64,000 nucleotides of DNA, taken from the NCBI RefSeq assembly GCF_007670255.1, contig NZ_SZVS01000011.1, positions 1-64,000 of the forward strand, read 5' to 3'. This document shows positions 52,681 to 61,207 of the stretch, piece by piece. The translations under genes and the position numbers were made by a program. Position 1 is the first letter of the stretch. Each line of letters opens with the position of its first letter. Source of the stretch: Paenarthrobacter nicotinovorans. GTDB taxonomy: Bacteria > Actinomycetota > Actinomycetes > Actinomycetales > Micrococcaceae. Below the pieces are notes generated by a model. That model saw only the letters and a list, made by a program, of their open reading frames with translations. It was not told the origin of the DNA and did no database searches.

Positions 52681-53667
52681 ATGTTCTGGACCTCATACCT
52701 GCTTGCGGTCCTGGCATTGATTCTGGCGTGGCCGGTTCCGGTCCTGCTGTCGCGGGCACAATGGCCGGCACGCTCTCCCTTCACGGCCATGATCCTGTGG
52801 CAGGCCATAGCCCTTGCCGGTGGACTGTCCATGATTGGCGCCATGCTTGTCTATGGACTGGAACCCATTGGCGACAACCTCCTGGCAGGGCTCAGGAGCC
52901 TGGCCGGGATGGTGTTCAACAATGAACCAACCACCGCACTGGGCTTCTGGCACCTCTTCGCACTGTCGGCAGCTGCGCTTCTTACGGCGCACCTGGTCTT
53001 TACCCTGCTGCTGACGTACTACAAAATCGAACGCCAGCGCCGACGGCACCGCGAGCTCCTGGCCCTCCTCGCATCCCCATCCGACGACGGACCAGGGACA
53101 GTGGTGATAAATCATGAATCCCCCGTCGCCTACTGCCTCCCCGGCGGCGCCCGCTCCGTCACGGTTCTCTCCGACGGCCTGATGGCCGCACTTGATCCCG
53201 CTGAGCTTCGGGCCGTCCTCATCCACGAAAATGCCCACCTTTCCCAGCGCCACGACCTCTTGCTGTGGGCTTTCGCCGCCTGGCGCCAGGCGCTGCCATG
53301 GTTTCCCACCACGCGCTTGGCCCAGACAGCAGTGAACTCGCTGATCGAAATGTTGGCCGACGACGTCGCACTTCGCACCGAGAGCAAGGGAACGCTCATC
53401 AAGGCCATTGCCATCGTCGCCAGCGGCAGCTCCCAGCCTGCCGTCAGCGCCGCAGCCCTCAAAGGCGGCGGGGCCGTCGTCGAGGGCTCTGGCGTCAGCG
53501 CCACCGGAGGTGCTGATTCACCACGCACGACGGCGTCACGCGTCAGCCGTTTGCTCTCACCTCAACCGCCGCTTACCACCGGCCTGAGGGCTTTGGTCCT
53601 TGCCGCCTCCGTGCTGCTGCTGGCAGTACCGACGGCACTCTTGATCGTGCCGGGGTTGCTCGGTTAG
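52681..53667 (+). CDS. M56-family membrane metallopeptidase (BlaR1/MecR1-type without sensor domain)
   Basis: A 328-residue protein with three N-terminal helices (about 1-115), a gluzincin peptidase domain with the HEXXH site HENAHLSQRHD (His182, Glu183, His186) and a downstream Glu in LIEMLADDVAL, and a last helix near 305-325. It lacks the large extracellular penicillin-binding sensor of BlaR1, so the signal sensed is unknown. It is the expected protease that inactivates the adjacent BlaI. Confidence 0.9.
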   Translation: MFWTSYLLAVLALILAWPVPVLLSRAQWPARSPFTAMILWQAIALAGGLSMIGAMLVYGLEPIGDNLLAGLRSLAGMVFNNEPTTALGFWHLFALSAAALLTAHLVFTLLLTYYKIERQRRRHRELLALLASPSDDGPGTVVINHESPVAYCLPGGARSVTVLSDGLMAALDPAELRAVLIHENAHLSQRHDLLLWAFAAWRQALPWFPTTRLAQTAVNSLIEMLADDVALRTESKGTLIKAIAIVASGSSQPAVSAAALKGGGAVVEGSGVSATGGADSPRTTASRVSRLLSPQPPLTTGLRALVLAASVLLLAVPTALLIVPGLLG

Positions 53668-53671
53668 GGCA

Positions 53672-54229
53672 CTACAGGCTGTTCCGACCACCCTGTTCGG
53701 GGAGCATGACCTCGTAGACCCGGGAAGAGAAGCCCTCCAGGGCTGCTGCGCACCGTGCCAGGTGCTCAGCGGCGTCCCCCGCCAGAGGAAGGTGCAGAAC
53801 GTCGCGTGACTTCAACTCCCGGAACCAACGCCTCAACCGCTCCAGGCTCTGTTCTTCTTCTTCAAGTTCGGCAAAAGTGAATTTCTCCTGCGCTATCTCC
53901 TTGGCGATTTCTGCCTCGAACTTCCGGCAATCGGCCATGAACTCGGCCCACTCCTCCTGTCGGGCAGCTTCATAAGCAGCCCTGAAAGCGACTTCACCTG
54001 GCTGGCGTGGCACGGCATCCACCAAGGTCCAGGTCCCGCCACCCTTGGCTACGAGCTCGCTGGCACGGACCAGCCCTTCGTCAAAGGCGGGGTGGGCGGG
54101 GAGGAGCCACGTACCTGGGCTCAAAGGGACGGCGCCGATCCTGCGCAATTCGCGCCACACGGCTACACGGTGCCTGGAGGGCTGGGACGGAACCTGAACC
54201 AGGATCAACAGCCATCGTTCATCAATCAC
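53672..54229 (-). CDS. ChrB N-terminal-domain protein
   Basis: A 185-residue protein with the ChrB_N pattern WLLILVQVPSQPSRHRVAVWRELRRIGAVPLSPGTWLLPA at its start (about 5-45) and a Glu-rich coiled-coil-like middle (FAELEEEEQSLERLRRWFREL, about 125-145). ChrB proteins act in chromate resistance as regulators or sensors, often split into N- and C-terminal halves in Arthrobacter. The GTG at 54229 is used since it falls right behind the divergent palindrome; TTG 54238 is possible. It is divergent from an MFS gene. Confidence 0.8.
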   Translation of the reverse strand: MIDERWLLILVQVPSQPSRHRVAVWRELRRIGAVPLSPGTWLLPAHPAFDEGLVRASELVAKGGGTWTLVDAVPRQPGEVAFRAAYEAARQEEWAEFMADCRKFEAEIAKEIAQEKFTFAELEEEEQSLERLRRWFRELKSRDVLHLPLAGDAAEHLARCAAALEGFSSRVYEVMLPEQGGRNSL

Positions 54230-54236
54230 AAAAGCC

Positions 54237-54256
54237 AATGTAGCAGCTGTTACATT
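54237..54256. promoter_or_regulatory. 20-bp near-palindrome between ChrB-like and MFS genes
   Basis: AATGTAGCAGCTGTTACATT is symmetrical except one base pair. Each arm holds TACATT, a -10-like hexamer, reading outward in both directions at 5-7 bases from the start codons. It probably is both the operator and the two -10 elements. Confidence 0.6.
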
Positions 54257-54262
54257 TAGTGC

Positions 54263-55465
54263 GTGAAGACCCCCGAGGCAGCCAGCGCTGCACGCACGAC
54301 TCCCTACCACCGGTGGCCCCTCTACGCGGCCGGTTTCACTACCGCCTTCGGGGCCCACGCCGTGGCTGCAGGGCTCGGCGCCGAGAGTGCGGACATCGGC
54401 CTCAGCCTGCTTGGCTTGGGGATTCTGCTTGCCCTCTACGACATCGCTGAGGTCTTCCTCAAGCCCGTCTTTGGCGCCCTGAGCGACCGCATCGGGCCCA
54501 AGCCAGTGATCGTGGGAGGCCTTTTTGGCTTTGCTGCCGCCTCCCTGGTTGGCCTGTGGGCAGACCAACCCGCCATGCTCGCTGCGGCCCGGCTTGGACA
54601 AGGCATGGCGGCATCAGCCTTCTCGCCTGCCTCGTCCGCCAGCGTCGCCCGGCTTGCCGGTGGCAAGCCGGGACGCTATTTCGGACGCTACGGCTCCTGG
54701 AAAGGCTTCGGTTACGCCATAGGCCCGCTTCTGGGCGCCTTGGCCATCCTCGCCGGGGGCTTCGCTCTTCTCTTCGCCGTCCTGTCGTGTCTTGCCCTCG
54801 TGACTGCCGTGTGGACCGTCCTGGCCATGCCGCGCCTGGAGCCGCTGCCCAGGACCCGCTACACCATCCTGGACGTGTGGCGGCAGAGCACCGAGAAGTC
54901 CTTCCTGGGACCCACCCTGGTCCTGGCTGCGTCCACGGGAGCCCTCGGTGCTGCAGTGGGCTTCCTTCCCGCTCTCGCAGCACGGGACGGGCTGGGCACT
55001 GCGGGGAGTTTCGCCGTCGTCACCGCCTTGGCGGTTGCCTCCTCAGCCGTGCAACCCCGCATTGGTGCCCTACGGGACCGAGGGGTCCTCGCGGACAGGC
55101 CCGGGATGATCACGGGACTTGGCTGCATTGCTGCCGGAACCCTCCTCGCAGCTGTCCTGCCTGGAGCGTGGTGGGTTTATGCTGCCGCCGTCCTTATCGG
55201 GCTGGGCATCGGCGTCGCTACGCCACTCGCCTTTGCCCACCTTGCCGATGCCACCCCCAAGGAGCGACTCGGCCGGACCATGGGTTCGGCGGAACTAGGA
55301 CGTGAGATCGGTGACGCCGGAGGTCCGCTGCTGGTGGGCGGTATTGCCGTTGCAGCGGGTCTTCCCTGGGGCCTTGGAACCCTGGCGTTACTGGTGGGAG
55401 CCGCCGCGTTTGCCGCCCCGGCGGCATCCGCCACCCGGGGCACTTCCGCCCAGGAGCCTGGCTGA
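54263..55465 (+). CDS. MFS transporter, ChrB-associated
   Basis: A 400-residue major facilitator with 12 predicted helices; the loop 2-3 motif A is GALSDRIGPKPVIVGG (about 73-88), and motif C-like segments GPLLGAL appear in helix 5. It is of the drug/metabolite efflux type (DHA1-like). The GTG at 54263 has no leader, so the mRNA may be leaderless. Divergent pairing with a ChrB-like regulator suggests efflux under its control; chromate itself is only one possible ligand. Confidence 0.85.
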   Translation: MKTPEAASAARTTPYHRWPLYAAGFTTAFGAHAVAAGLGAESADIGLSLLGLGILLALYDIAEVFLKPVFGALSDRIGPKPVIVGGLFGFAAASLVGLWADQPAMLAAARLGQGMAASAFSPASSASVARLAGGKPGRYFGRYGSWKGFGYAIGPLLGALAILAGGFALLFAVLSCLALVTAVWTVLAMPRLEPLPRTRYTILDVWRQSTEKSFLGPTLVLAASTGALGAAVGFLPALAARDGLGTAGSFAVVTALAVASSAVQPRIGALRDRGVLADRPGMITGLGCIAAGTLLAAVLPGAWWVYAAAVLIGLGIGVATPLAFAHLADATPKERLGRTMGSAELGREIGDAGGPLLVGGIAVAAGLPWGLGTLALLVGAAAFAAPAASATRGTSAQEPG

Positions 55466-55477
55466 CACCCCCGCCGG

Positions 55478-57586
55478 CTATGCGTCGATGCGCTCCCGGT
55501 CCAACGTTGCCGCACCGGCGATGATGAACTCCTTGCGAGGTGCCACGTCAGAGCCCATCAGGAGATCAAACACTTCCTCGGCACGCTGGGCACTGTCGAT
55601 GCCAACCTTACGCAAGGTCCTGTGCCGGGGGTCCATGGTGGTCTCCGCCAATTGCTGGGCGTCCATCTCACCCAGGCCCTTGTAGCGCTGAATCGGTTCT
55701 TTGTACCGCTTGCCTTCCTTGACCAGTTTGGCAAGGAGCACGTGGAGCTCGGCTTCGGAGTACGTGTAGATCATCTCGTTGGCCTTCTGGCCCGGGTTGA
55801 TCACTTCCACCCGGTGAAGAGGAGGCACAGCGGCAAACACGCGGCCGGCTTCCACCATGGGGCGCATGTAGCGGAAGAAGAGCGTCAAGAGAAGAGTACG
55901 GATGTGGGCGCCGTCGACGTCGGCATCGGTCATGAGGATGACTTTGCCGTAGCGGGCCGCGTCCAGGTCGAAGCTGCGGCCGGAGCCGGCGCCCACCACC
56001 TGGATCAGCGCCGCGCACTCGGCGTTGGACAACATGTCACCCACCGAAGCCTTCTGCACGTTCAGGATCTTTCCGCGGATGGGAAGAAGAGCCTGGAAAT
56101 CCGAGGACCTGGCAAGCTTTGCCGTTCCAAGCGCGGAGTCACCTTCGACGATGAACAGTTCCGAGCGTTCCACGTCATCGGTGCGGCAATCGGCCAGCTT
56201 GGTGGGCATGGAAGAGGTCTCCAGGGCATTCTTCCGGCGCTGGGTCTCCTTGTGGACGCGGGCCGAGATGCGCGATTTCATTTCGCTGACCATCTTCTCC
56301 AGCAGCAGCGCCGACTGGGCCTTGTCATTACGGTTGGCCGAGTTCAGCCGTGCAGTGATTTCCTTCTCAACCACTTTGGCCACAATCGCCCGAACTGCTG
56401 AGGTGCCAAGGATTTCCTTGGTCTGCCCCTCGAACTGCGGCTCAGCCAGACGAACCGTCAGGACAGCCGTCAGGCCGGCAAGGATGTCATCCTTCTCGAT
56501 CTTGTCGTTGCCGGCTTTGAGCTTGCGCGCGTTCGTTTCCACGGCCTTGCGGAAGGTCTTCAGGAGGGCCGCTTCAAAGCCCGACTGGTGGGTGCCTCCC
56601 TTGGGCGTGGCGATGATGTTGACGAAACTGCGGATGGTGGTTTCGTAGCCGATCCCCCAGCGCAGGGCGATATCGACTTCGCAATCCCGTTCCACTTCGG
56701 CGATCTTGCTGTGCCCGTTTTCGTCGAGAACAGGAACTGTCTCCTTGAACTTGCCCGATCCGTGGAGCCGCCAGATGTCCGTGACGCCGGAATCCGCAGC
56801 GAGGAATTCCACGAATTCGCTGATGCCACCGTCGTGGTGGAACACTTCCTCGTGGACGCCGTTCTCGCCCGGGGTCCCGGCCAGCTTGCGCTCATCGCGT
56901 ACGGTGATCCGCAATCCCGGGACAAGGAACGACGTCTGACGGGCACGGGCCACGAGGTCGTCGTAGGAGAACTTTGCGTCAGGAGTGAAGATCTGGCGGT
57001 CAGCCCAGTAACGTACGCGGGTTCCGGTGACGCCACGCTTTGCCTTCCCGACCACATCCAACACCGAATTCTCGACGAACGGTTCGAACGGGGACGTGGG
57101 GCCGGGCTTTGATCCGGCATCGAGGAAGCGGCCGGGCTCACCGCGACGGAAGGACATCTGGTAGGTCTTGCTGCCGCGGTCCACCTGGACATCGAGGCGG
57201 CTGGACAACGCGTTGACCACCGAAGCACCAACGCCGTGGAGGCCACCGGAAGCGGTATAGGAGCCGCCGCCGAACTTTCCGCCCGCGTGCAGCTTGGTGA
57301 AGACGACCTCGACGCCGGACAGTCCGGTCTTCGGCTCGACGTCTACGGGGATGCCGCGGCCGTCGTCGTGGATCTCCACTGAATTGTCCGCGTGCAAAAT
57401 GACTTTGATGTCGTGGCCGAAACCCGCCAAAGCCTCGTCCACCGCGTTGTCGATGATTTCCCACAGGCAGTGCATGAGGCCACGTGAGTCGGTGGATCCG
57501 ATGTACATGCCCGGGCGTTTGCGGACCGCTTCAAGGCCCTCGAGGACAGACAGATGCCGGGCGTTGTATTCAGAACTCGGTGCCAC
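55478..57586 (-). CDS. parE: DNA topoisomerase IV subunit B
   Basis: A 702-residue GHKL ATPase subunit partnering ParC. ATP-site motifs are EIIDNAVDEAL (Glu and Asn) and DDGRGIPVDV; the GGLHGVG nucleotide lid follows near residue 115. The TOPRIM part has FIVEGDSALGTAK and MTDADVDGAHIRTLLLT, and the C-terminus has the RYKGLGEMDAQQL segment. GTG 57586 (VAPSSEYNARHLSVL) is chosen; a frame from 57667 adds residues with no ribosome site. It ends 12 bp from the convergent MFS gene. Confidence 0.93.
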   Translation of the reverse strand: MAPSSEYNARHLSVLEGLEAVRKRPGMYIGSTDSRGLMHCLWEIIDNAVDEALAGFGHDIKVILHADNSVEIHDDGRGIPVDVEPKTGLSGVEVVFTKLHAGGKFGGGSYTASGGLHGVGASVVNALSSRLDVQVDRGSKTYQMSFRRGEPGRFLDAGSKPGPTSPFEPFVENSVLDVVGKAKRGVTGTRVRYWADRQIFTPDAKFSYDDLVARARQTSFLVPGLRITVRDERKLAGTPGENGVHEEVFHHDGGISEFVEFLAADSGVTDIWRLHGSGKFKETVPVLDENGHSKIAEVERDCEVDIALRWGIGYETTIRSFVNIIATPKGGTHQSGFEAALLKTFRKAVETNARKLKAGNDKIEKDDILAGLTAVLTVRLAEPQFEGQTKEILGTSAVRAIVAKVVEKEITARLNSANRNDKAQSALLLEKMVSEMKSRISARVHKETQRRKNALETSSMPTKLADCRTDDVERSELFIVEGDSALGTAKLARSSDFQALLPIRGKILNVQKASVGDMLSNAECAALIQVVGAGSGRSFDLDAARYGKVILMTDADVDGAHIRTLLLTLFFRYMRPMVEAGRVFAAVPPLHRVEVINPGQKANEMIYTYSEAELHVLLAKLVKEGKRYKEPIQRYKGLGEMDAQQLAETTMDPRHRTLRKVGIDSAQRAEEVFDLLMGSDVAPRKEFIIAGAATLDRERIDA

Positions 57587-57840
57587 GTGGGGGTGTGCTC
57601 CTTCGGGTATATCTAAAGCTGGTTCCCAGCCATATTCCGCTGGCAACTCAAGGCAAACACTGCCCATACTAGGTTAGCCGCGACGGGCCCTGCGTACCGG
57701 TTGCCACTCCCGGCCCGCGGCAAAAGGCCCAGTTGCGTTATGGACATGTGATACGCGGACAGCGAAAGTGACCCATCCTTGCCATGGATCTGCGTCGAAT
57801 GCTGGTTATATGGATGTACAGAACTACTAAGGAGGCCGAC

Positions 57841-58062
57841 ATGACAACAGCAGTTGCAGACCGCACACTGAACGCCGCTGACCGGTGCGATCGTTGCGGA
57901 GCCCAGGCGTATGTCCGCGTTGTACTCGAGTCCTCCGGCGGTGAGCTGCTTTTCTGCGGCCACCACGCACGTGCAGTTGAAGCCACGCTCCGGCCCATGA
58001 CTTCCGATTGGCACGATGAGACCGAGCGCCTCAACGAGAAGGCACCAGTCCCCGTCGACTAG
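57841..58062 (+). CDS. DUF7455 small zinc-binding-type protein
   Basis: A 73-residue protein with CDRCGAQAYVRVVLESSGGELLFCGHH (about 16-42): a Cys-x2-Cys and a Cys-x-His-His set that looks like one zinc site. The C-terminal half is an acidic helix. AAGGAGG lies before ATG 57841. It is a conserved neighbour of parE and sigA in actinobacteria. Function unknown. A strong terminator follows. Confidence 0.85.
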   Translation: MTTAVADRTLNAADRCDRCGAQAYVRVVLESSGGELLFCGHHARAVEATLRPMTSDWHDETERLNEKAPVPVD

Positions 58063-58100
58063 AAGTGCAACCCGGCAAAGCCCGGAGTCACATCGCGCAG

Positions 58101-58132
58101 AAGGGCCCTTCCCCATTGGAAGGGCCCTTTTG
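58101..58132 (+). terminator. Terminator after the DUF7455 gene
   Basis: AAGGGCCCTTCC (58101-58112) pairs with GGAAGGGCCCTT (58118-58129), followed by TTT. Confidence 0.9.
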
Positions 58133-58228
58133 CTGTGCCCCCCGGGTTCCGCGGTTCCCGCGCGGCTTGCAGTTTGCTGCGGCCGGGCCGGCGCATCCAC
58201 GGCGGAGAACAGTCCACGCAGTGAACAA

Positions 58229-58266
58229 GAAGGCGGCCCAGCCGGAAATCCGACTGGGCCGCCTTC
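58229..58266 (-). terminator. Terminator after sigA
   Basis: GAAGGCGGCCCAG (58229-58241) and CTGGGCCGCCTTC (58254-58266) form a 13-bp stem 25 bp beyond the sigA stop. On the transcribed strand it ends in TTCTTG. Confidence 0.85.
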
Positions 58267-58291
58267 ATGCGTCCTGGGTTGCGCGGACCGT

Positions 58292-59602
58292 TTAGTCCAG
58301 GTAGTCCCGCAGTACCTGCGAGCGGGACGGGTGCCGCAGCTTGGACATGGTCTTGGATTCGATCTGGCGGATACGCTCGCGCGTCACTCCGTAGACCTTG
58401 CCGATTTCGTCTAAAGTCTTCGGCTGTCCATCGGTGAGGCCGAAGCGCATGGCCACGACCCCTGCCTCGCGCTCGGACAGCGTGTCCAGCACGGAGTGCA
58501 GCTGCTCCTGCAGCAGCGTGAAGCTCACCGCGTCAGCCGGGACGACAGCTTCGGAGTCTTCGATCAGGTCGCCGAATTCCGAGTCACCGTCCTCACCGAG
58601 GGGTGTGTGGAGCGAAATGGGTTCACGACCATACTTCTGGACCTCGACAACCTTTTCGGGCGTCATGTCCAGCTCCAGGGCCAGCTCTTCAGGCGTGGGC
58701 TCACGGCCCAGGTCCTGAAGCATCTGGCGCTGAACGCGGGCCAGCTTGTTGATGACTTCAACCATGTGGACCGGGATACGGATCGTGCGGGCCTGGTCTG
58801 CCATGGCGCGGGTAATTGCCTGGCGGATCCACCAAGTGGCGTAGGTGGAGAACTTGAAGCCCTTGGTGTAGTCGAACTTCTCCACTGCGCGGATAAGTCC
58901 CAGGTTGCCTTCCTGGATCAGGTCCAGGAACAGCATGCCTCGCCCGGTGTAACGCTTGGCCAGCGAAACGACGAGGCGGAGGTTGGCCTCAAGCAGGTGG
59001 TTCTTGGCGCGCTTTCCATCATGGATGACGAATTCGAGCTCGCGCTTGAGCTTGGGATCCATGGATCCGTCGTCTGCATTGATCTTTTCCTCGGCGAACA
59101 GGCCAGCCTCGATGCGGAGGGCAAGATCGACTTCCTGCTCGGCATTCAGCAGGGCAACCTTGCCGATTTGCTTCAGGTAGTCCTTGACGGGGTCTGCAGT
59201 TGCACCGGCCGACATGACCTGCTGTACAGGTGCGTCGTCGTCATCGGCGTCCGAGTAGACGAAGCCGGAGCCGGACGGGGCAGCCTTGTCCTTGGCGGCA
59301 GTTGCGCCGTCCTCGGTGTCGTCGTCGCCGACTTCGACTTCCTCCGCTGCTGCGGGGTCAAAGTCTTCGTCCTCGACGCCTGGCTCTTCAGGATCGACGG
59401 CGGAGTCGCTCGCTGCTTCAGCAGCGGCCTTGGCGCCAGGCTTGGGTCCACGCTTCTTGGGGGCAGGCTTGTCAGAGTCGCCCTCTGAAGCCTTGTTGGC
59501 AGCACGTGTCGCGGCGCGCTTTGCCGATGTGGCCGCCTTCTTTTCCTCAGCGGACAATTCGGCCAGGGCGGCGGGTTCCTTCTCGACGGAAGACGGGGTC
59601 AC
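58292..59602 (-). CDS. sigA: Principal RNA polymerase sigma factor SigA (RpoD/HrdB type)
   Basis: A 436-residue sigma-70 factor. The first 130 residues are Lys/Ala and Asp/Glu-rich, as usual for actinobacterial SigA. Region 1.2 has [35 protein letters not shown], region 2 has [38 protein letters not shown] and [21 protein letters not shown], and region 4 has [15 protein letters not shown] and the [20 protein letters not shown] -35 recognition helix. GTG 59602 is the start, with AAAGG upstream. It directs housekeeping transcription. Confidence 0.97.
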   Translation of the reverse strand: MTPSSVEKEPAALAELSAEEKKAATSAKRAATRAANKASEGDSDKPAPKKRGPKPGAKAAAEAASDSAVDPEEPGVEDEDFDPAAAEEVEVGDDDTEDGATAAKDKAAPSGSGFVYSDADDDDAPVQQVMSAGATADPVKDYLKQIGKVALLNAEQEVDLALRIEAGLFAEEKINADDGSMDPKLKRELEFVIHDGKRAKNHLLEANLRLVVSLAKRYTGRGMLFLDLIQEGNLGLIRAVEKFDYTKGFKFSTYATWWIRQAITRAMADQARTIRIPVHMVEVINKLARVQRQMLQDLGREPTPEELALELDMTPEKVVEVQKYGREPISLHTPLGEDGDSEFGDLIEDSEAVVPADAVSFTLLQEQLHSVLDTLSEREAGVVAMRFGLTDGQPKTLDEIGKVYGVTRERIRQIESKTMSKLRHPSRSQVLRDYLD

Positions 59603-59634
59603 AGAAAACCTTTCTAGCGGCGGTCTGTGGAATC

Positions 59635-59667
59635 ACCATACGGGCAACACCACTATGACCCTGTCAA
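59635..59667 (-). promoter_or_regulatory. Tentative sigA promoter
   Basis: On the minus strand, TTGACA (complement of 59662-59667) precedes TATGGT (complement of 59635-59640) by 21 bp. The hexamer is perfect but the spacing is longer than the normal 17-18, so this is tentative. Confidence 0.28.
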
Positions 59668-59846
59668 GTCCGCGATCAATTTCAAATGCGATCGCCGCCT
59701 GCAGAGTCTTTGATTACAACTACAGACGACACTGAATTGTTCCCGGCAGCCGGGCCAATCCAAGCATTCAAACGCGGACCCAACCGGGTCTCGGCATCCA
59801 TTGTCTCACGGTTTTGCCAAACGTACGCCTGTTGGATGGCGTGGAA

Positions 59847-61130
59847 CTAAACCGGGACATTCCTTGACCCCTTCCAGGCTGAGTCGGGACGGCGCGCCCA
59901 CCCACAAACTGACCCCTGTCCCATGACCCCTATCAGCAGCTCCGCCAACCGGTAGTTGGCATGGGCCTCGAGGGCCCGGCTCAGGCAAGCGTGGGCAACG
60001 GTACCCATGCCCTTGCACCAAAAGATCCATCCTTGGAGCGTCAGTGCTGCGGCAGCCACTTCTCCCTGTTCTCCGTCGACGCCAAGTCCCGCCAGGAGTT
60101 GCTGCAGTACATCAAGGTCCTTCCAACATGGCAGCTCCGGACGCATGCCCAGCAGGACATCACCGTAGGTGTACACGTCGAGGGGCTCACTTGATCCGTC
60201 AGCACTGCCAGCCGACGGTCCGGGCCCGGTTGCACCCCGGTCCTGGCTAGCACGAGTGTCCACGCCCACGTCGCTGGGGTCGAAGGATCCGGCGAGGGGG
60301 TCCTCTGCCTCGAAGAATCCGAACCCGGCAGCTCCGGCCTTGGCAGCTCCGACGCCTGCAGCTGCCATCACCACTACGGCATCCCGCCAAGCCGGTATTT
60401 TCAGGGTGGTTCTGAGGAAACCCATGAGTCCTGCATCAGCTGAAGGCTCCAAGGGATCCCCTCGGTGGTGCCTGTCCAGCACGTGGCGCCACACAGCAAG
60501 TACAGAATCAAAGCAGGCCTCGCTGCGCCACAGGGGCAGGACGTGGTCGTCGAAGCCGTCTTCCGCTTCCAGCACCCGGGAGTCATGCGCTCCGGGCCGA
60601 GCCAAACGCAGTCCGTCAGCCCCCTTCCCAGGGAAGGGTCCAACAGCGCTGCCCTGGTACACGAGCTCTGTGCTGAGCCGGCTCTCCTTGATCCGTTCGA
60701 TCGGGAATCCCGGAATCGGGCAGCAGCCCCCATCCTCGCAATAGGCGCCGCGCCAGTAATCTGTGCCCACCAACCATGCATCGCGGACAGTAAGGCCAGC
60801 GCGGTCAAAGCTGGCCCGCAGGGCATCGAGAAGTGGTGCGGTCCGCTGGATGACAGTGCCGTCATTCCACCCCTCCGCGGTGTACACGGCCAGAACAACG
60901 CCGTTGGCGGCCTCGTCGGCGATCAGATAGCTGAGGATTTGTTCGGCAAAGCAGGGCAGCCAGTCAGCTGGGGACAGGACGGGCAAGTCCACGCGGAGTG
61001 TGGCCCCCAGGACCTTTCCTTGCATGGTGATGGCCACGAGGCTGTCTTCAGGCCAGTAGCCCAGCATGTGGGGAATGTAGCCAAGGATGTCTTCGGGCTG
61101 GTGAATGCTGAGCGTTCTGTTGGTAGTCAT
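59847..61130 (-). CDS. DUF4192-family protein
   Basis: A 427-residue protein of the actinobacterial DUF4192 family. The N-terminal PEDILGYIPHMLGYWPEDSLVAITMQG and the VRDAWLVGTDYWRGAYCEDGGCCPIPGFP segment (about 115-143, with a Cys-x5-CC cluster) are the recognisable landmarks. The C-terminal quarter has a tetratricopeptide-like helical section (LTLQGWIFWCKGMGTVAHACLSRAL). Function unknown. It lies alone between sigA and an MFS gene. Confidence 0.85.
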   Translation of the reverse strand: MTTNRTLSIHQPEDILGYIPHMLGYWPEDSLVAITMQGKVLGATLRVDLPVLSPADWLPCFAEQILSYLIADEAANGVVLAVYTAEGWNDGTVIQRTAPLLDALRASFDRAGLTVRDAWLVGTDYWRGAYCEDGGCCPIPGFPIERIKESRLSTELVYQGSAVGPFPGKGADGLRLARPGAHDSRVLEAEDGFDDHVLPLWRSEACFDSVLAVWRHVLDRHHRGDPLEPSADAGLMGFLRTTLKIPAWRDAVVVMAAAGVGAAKAGAAGFGFFEAEDPLAGSFDPSDVGVDTRASQDRGATGPGPSAGSADGSSEPLDVYTYGDVLLGMRPELPCWKDLDVLQQLLAGLGVDGEQGEVAAAALTLQGWIFWCKGMGTVAHACLSRALEAHANYRLAELLIGVMGQGSVCGWARRPDSAWKGSRNVPV

Positions 61131-61207
61131 GCTTCCAGCCTGCGCATCGGCGGAGGCAAGAAACAGGGAGCACTTTGCGTATGTGGAAAAGCCCCGGGAA
61201 AGGGATG

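Noticed and set aside
54230..54601. Longer start for the ChrB-like gene
   Set aside because: It would overlap the MFS gene start and lies upstream of the palindrome; residues there do not resemble ChrB.
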